NCBI GenBank assembly: GCA_964617455.1
Contig: CAZTYF010000009.1
Span: forward strand, 1 to 64,000
DNA: 64,000 nucleotides
DNA from: Monoglobus sp964617455
GTDB taxonomy: Bacteria; Bacillota; Clostridia; Monoglobales; Monoglobaceae
Direction: 5' to 3'
Shown in pieces: positions 61,631 to 64,000 of this stretch (positions are counted from its first letter, which is position 1; the number at the start of each line of letters is the position of its first letter). The position numbers and the translations under genes are program-made. Below the pieces are notes generated by a model. It was not told the DNA's origin. It ran no database searches and was given only the letters and a program-made list of their open reading frames with translations.

Positions 61631-61668
61631 CAGGCTAAACGCCGAGCAAAACCACGGTGTTTAGCCTG
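61631..61668 (-). terminator. intercistronic hairpin between binding-protein and permease genes
   Basis: Long arms CAGGCTAAAC, CCG and their complements (stem 61631-61644 with 61655-61668) form a strong hairpin a few bases after the binding-protein stop. The tail ATTATTTTGTG is moderate. Such elements cause partial termination or protect the upstream message, giving more binding protein than permease. Confidence 0.7.
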
Positions 61669-61681
61669 TAAAATTAAACAA

Positions 61682-62533
61682 TTACTTTACTATAATCAAA
61701 TCCTGCAATCCGTATTTCGTAGCAATCGTGGCAAGAGTGCCGTCTGCCGCCAAATCTTCCATTGCTTTGTTGACCTCTTCCGCCACATCGCTGCCTTTGC
61801 GGAAAGCAACTCCGTACTCATCGCCGGGGAATTCATTTTGAGTCACAACCAAATCGGCATAATCGGTGCCCTCGCCGATAGCTCCGATTGAGGAAACATA
61901 GTCAACTACCGCCACATCGGAAGTTCCCGCTGCCACATCCATCAGAGCCTTTGCCTGAGAATCCACAGCCGTCGCATTTGCTTCAGCAAAAAACGGGTCG
62001 CTCTCTATCAACTCATAGCCCGTTGAATCCACTTCGGCTATAACGCTGAGTCCGGAAACACTTTCGGAGTAGGCCTCTTCATTTTCGGATTTGACAATCA
62101 TAACCTGTCTGTTGTTCATGTACGGCTCACTTATAGCCATATTTTCTTTTCTGTCATCGGTGATTGTCAGGCCATTCCAAATGCAGTCAATATTCTTTGA
62201 ATTGAGCTCGATTTCCTTGGAATCCCACGCAATTTCCTGGAACTTGGGAGTAACGCCCAATTTGTCGCACACGGCAGTAGCGAACTCGGTTTCGAATCCC
62301 ACAAGCTCCTCACCGTCGTAATAATTCATGGGCTCAAACAGAGTAATGCCGATTACCATCTCGCCTTTGTCCTTTATGTAAGCCAAATCGGACTCGGTTG
62401 TCTCGTTTGAATTTGCTCCGCCTTGTTCCGTATTGGCAGTTTCGGTGCCGGATTGAGAATTCCCGCAAGCTGCCAAAAGGGTCACCGCAAGCACGACTGC
62501 AAGCACAAGCGCCATAATTTTCTTGAATTTCAT
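61682..62533 (-). CDS. polar amino acid ABC transporter substrate-binding lipoprotein
   Basis: The 283-residue protein has a lipoprotein signal (VLAVTLLAACGN, lipidated Cys at residue 23) and a low-complexity linker of about 25 residues. A type-II periplasmic-binding fold follows (MVIGITLFEPMNYYDGEELVGFETEFATAVCDKLGV; IDCIWNGLTITDDRKENMAISEPYMNNRQVMIV). It fits the glutamine/cystine/general amino-acid group; the ligand is not certain. ATG follows GGGAGG. Confidence 0.94.
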   Translation of the reverse strand: MKFKKIMALVLAVVLAVTLLAACGNSQSGTETANTEQGGANSNETTESDLAYIKDKGEMVIGITLFEPMNYYDGEELVGFETEFATAVCDKLGVTPKFQEIAWDSKEIELNSKNIDCIWNGLTITDDRKENMAISEPYMNNRQVMIVKSENEEAYSESVSGLSVIAEVDSTGYELIESDPFFAEANATAVDSQAKALMDVAAGTSDVAVVDYVSSIGAIGEGTDYADLVVTQNEFPGDEYGVAFRKGSDVAEEVNKAMEDLAADGTLATIATKYGLQDLIIVK

Positions 62534-62569
62534 ACTAAACCTCCCGTATTGATTTTTTTCTACAAGAAA

Positions 62570-62598
62570 ATACTATCATAATCTCGGAAATTTGTCAA
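62570..62598 (-). promoter_or_regulatory. promoter of the amino-acid ABC transporter operon
   Basis: On the minus strand TTGACA (62598-62593) and TAGTAT (62575-62570) are 17 bases apart. No T-box or other riboswitch is visible in the short leader. Confidence 0.8.
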
Positions 62599-62610
62599 TA
62601 AAAAGTTTTC

Positions 62611-62642
62611 AAGCCGACGCAGACACTTGCTGCGCCGGCTTT
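62611..62642 (-). terminator. terminator of glgP
   Basis: On the minus strand AAGCCGGCGCAG and CTGCGTCGGCTT form a 12-pair stem (one G-U pair) with an 8-base loop. The tail is GAAAACTTTTTATT. It begins a few bases after the glgP stop codon. Confidence 0.75.
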
Positions 62643-62648
62643 ACATTA

Positions 62649-64000
62649 CTATCTCAAATGCCAAATCTCCCTGTTATAATCCTCTATGGTTCTGTCGCTG
62701 CTGAAAAATCCCGCTTTGGCCGTGTTAACTACGGCCTTTCTCGTCCATTCATCCGGATGGTCTCTGTATACCCTGTTGGCATTGTGGCAGGTGTGAATAT
62801 AGGACTCAAGGTCCGGGAGAATCAAATATGGATCCGCAAATCCGCCTTGACTCTGGACAAGAGAACGGTATATGTCATAGAACATATTATGGTCCGCACC
62901 GGAGAAAGTTCCGTCAATCAATGTGTCAACTATGTTCTTAATGCCCATATTGGTGGCATAGATTTCGGGGCTGGGAGAGTGATTCCGAGCGTAAAGGCCC
63001 AATACCTCATCGGAGCTCATACCGAATATGAATATATTATCATCACCGACTTGCTCGCGGATTTCAACATTTGCTCCATCCATGGTTCCAATTGTCAGCG
63101 CACCGTTCAGCATAAGCTTCATATTGCCCGTACCGGAGGCTTCTTTGCTGGCGGTAGAGATTTGCTCGCTCAAATCCGCCGCAACGACTATCCTTTCGGC
63201 AATTGAAACATTGTAGTTTTCAACAAAGACAACCTTGAGTATATCCTTTACCCTCGGGTCATTGTTCACCACTTTGGCCACACTGTTGATAAACTTGATT
63301 ATCTTTTTTGCCATATAATAGCCGGGAGCCGCCTTGGCCGCAAAGATAAATGTCTCGGGCATCATATTTGCCGCCTCCGGGGTTTCTATTATCGATTTGT
63401 ATCTGTATATGATGTGGAATACCTTGAGGAGCTGCCTTTTATACTCGTGGAGTCGCTTAATCTGTACATCATAAATAGAATCCGGGTCAACGATTATGTT
63501 GTTGCGTTTTTTGATGTACTCTGCCAAGTTTTTCTTGTTTTCAAGTTTAACTTTGGCAAACTGTTCTCTGAAAACGGCGTCATCCGCATAGGGCAACAGT
63601 TTTTCAAGCTGAGTATAATCCTTGATCCAGCCGTCGCCTATGGCATCGCAGATCAATTTCGAAAGTTTGGGGTTCGACTTATAGAGCCATCTCCTGAATG
63701 TGATGCCGTTGGTCATATTCTTGAATTTGTAGGGGTATATGCTGTAATAGTCTCTGAAAGTCTCTTTTTTGAGAATTTCGGTATGCAGCGCCGCAACGCC
63801 GTTTATGCTATGACAGGCGGTGAGGCAAAGATTGGACATACTGACTTGGCCGTCATCGTGGATAACCGCCATATACTCAATCTTGCCGTAGTCCCCGGGG
63901 AAACGCTCATTTAAAGCAATTCTCTGGCGTCTGTCAATCTCGTGTATAATCTGTCCGATTCGCGGAAGCAGATTGTCGACCATTTGCATGGGCCATTTTT
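62649..64000 (-). CDS. glgP: glycogen/starch phosphorylase, C-terminal part (gene continues past the right edge)
   Basis: About 450 C-terminal residues are visible; the family length is about 750-820, so the N-terminal half lies beyond 64000. The frame is open through the edge (KWPMQMVDNLLPRI). The segment GTGNMKLMLNGALTIGTMDGANVEI contains the lysine that binds pyridoxal phosphate. IYDVQIKRLHEYKRQLL and the C-terminal WTRKAVVNTAKAGFFSSDRTIEDYNREIW are typical. It releases glucose-1-phosphate from alpha-1,4-glucans in the cytoplasm. It is a separate unit, ending in its own terminator. Confidence 0.95.
   Translation of the reverse strand, partial: KWPMQMVDNLLPRIGQIIHEIDRRQRIALNERFPGDYGKIEYMAVIHDDGQVSMSNLCLTACHSINGVAALHTEILKKETFRDYYSIYPYKFKNMTNGITFRRWLYKSNPKLSKLICDAIGDGWIKDYTQLEKLLPYADDAVFREQFAKVKLENKKNLAEYIKKRNNIIVDPDSIYDVQIKRLHEYKRQLLKVFHIIYRYKSIIETPEAANMMPETFIFAAKAAPGYYMAKKIIKFINSVAKVVNNDPRVKDILKVVFVENYNVSIAERIVVAADLSEQISTASKEASGTGNMKLMLNGALTIGTMDGANVEIREQVGDDNIFIFGMSSDEVLGLYARNHSPSPEIYATNMGIKNIVDTLIDGTFSGADHNMFYDIYRSLVQSQGGFADPYLILPDLESYIHTCHNANRVYRDHPDEWTRKAVVNTAKAGFFSSDRTIEDYNREIWHLR

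Noticed and set aside
1..64000. CRISPR array, prophage, restriction-modification, toxin-antitoxin or retron system
   Set aside because: No regularly spaced repeats, nuclease/methylase pairs, reverse transcriptase or phage structural genes are visible. The only hint is the immunity-like style of the tandem 111-residue proteins.

Overview
The window is a contiguous piece of a chromosome from a low-to-mid GC Gram-positive bacterium, almost certainly a member of the Clostridia (Bacillota). The evidence is the Firmicute order of the S10-spc-alpha ribosomal operon with a KOW-domain gene between map and infA, DivIVA/SepF/YlmH/YggS cell-division genes, YlbF, a MutL with the endonuclease motif, a class I tetrahydrofolate riboswitch in front of folT, and many sigma-A type promoters (TTGACA, 17 bases, TATAAT). 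There is no sign of an outer membrane. A secreted pectate lyase suggests a plant-polysaccharide-using, perhaps gut, lifestyle. The species cannot be named from the sequence alone.

Left part (1-13.8 kb): a transposase remnant, a tRNA-Arg(CCT), a fucose/arabinose-isomerase family enzyme, a CNNM/CorC-type membrane protein whose Shine-Dalgarno is separated from its start by a hairpin, a zinc/cadmium P-type ATPase under a perfect 22-base palindromic operator, a decayed cysteine-synthase tail, tcdA with an apparent AUA start, a flavodoxin, a THF-riboswitch-controlled folT-folC operon, two tandem near-identical 111-residue genes of unknown function, and a large modular pectate lyase.

Middle part (13.8-30.5 kb): a minus-strand cell-envelope/division operon (hlyD-like, yggS, sepF, ylmH, divIVA, lspA, rluD), then a second minus-strand operon (pncB, prs, miaB, ylbF, mutS, mutL, miaA) that joins NAD/PRPP synthesis, both steps of tRNA A37 isopentenylation and methylthiolation, and mismatch repair. 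A plus-strand pair encodes a NusG-domain-II protein and a Gx transporter family protein.

The 31-43 kb region is a cell-surface glycosylation island: three or more large GT-C-like polytopic proteins (one YfhO), a GtrA-type flippase, a CsbB/GtrB-like GT2 enzyme, an FAD enzyme of the UDP-galactopyranose-mutase/amine-oxidase superfamily, and the debris of a second GT2 gene. These parts match the known GT2-GtrA-YfhO three-component logic for adding sugars to surface polymers from polyprenyl-phosphate sugars outside the membrane.

The 43-60 kb region is one long minus-strand ribosomal superoperon from rpsJ to rplQ, including secY, adk, map, infA, rpmJ (too short for routine gene calling) and rpoA. 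Several unusually structured intervals lie in it (the rpsJ leader, rpsZ-rpsH, secY-adk and rpmJ-rpsM) and are candidate regulatory RNAs. The right end holds a polar amino-acid ABC transporter operon (binding protein, permease, ATPase) and the 3' part of glycogen phosphorylase running off the edge. No CRISPR array, rRNA gene, intact mobile element or obvious new defence system is visible.
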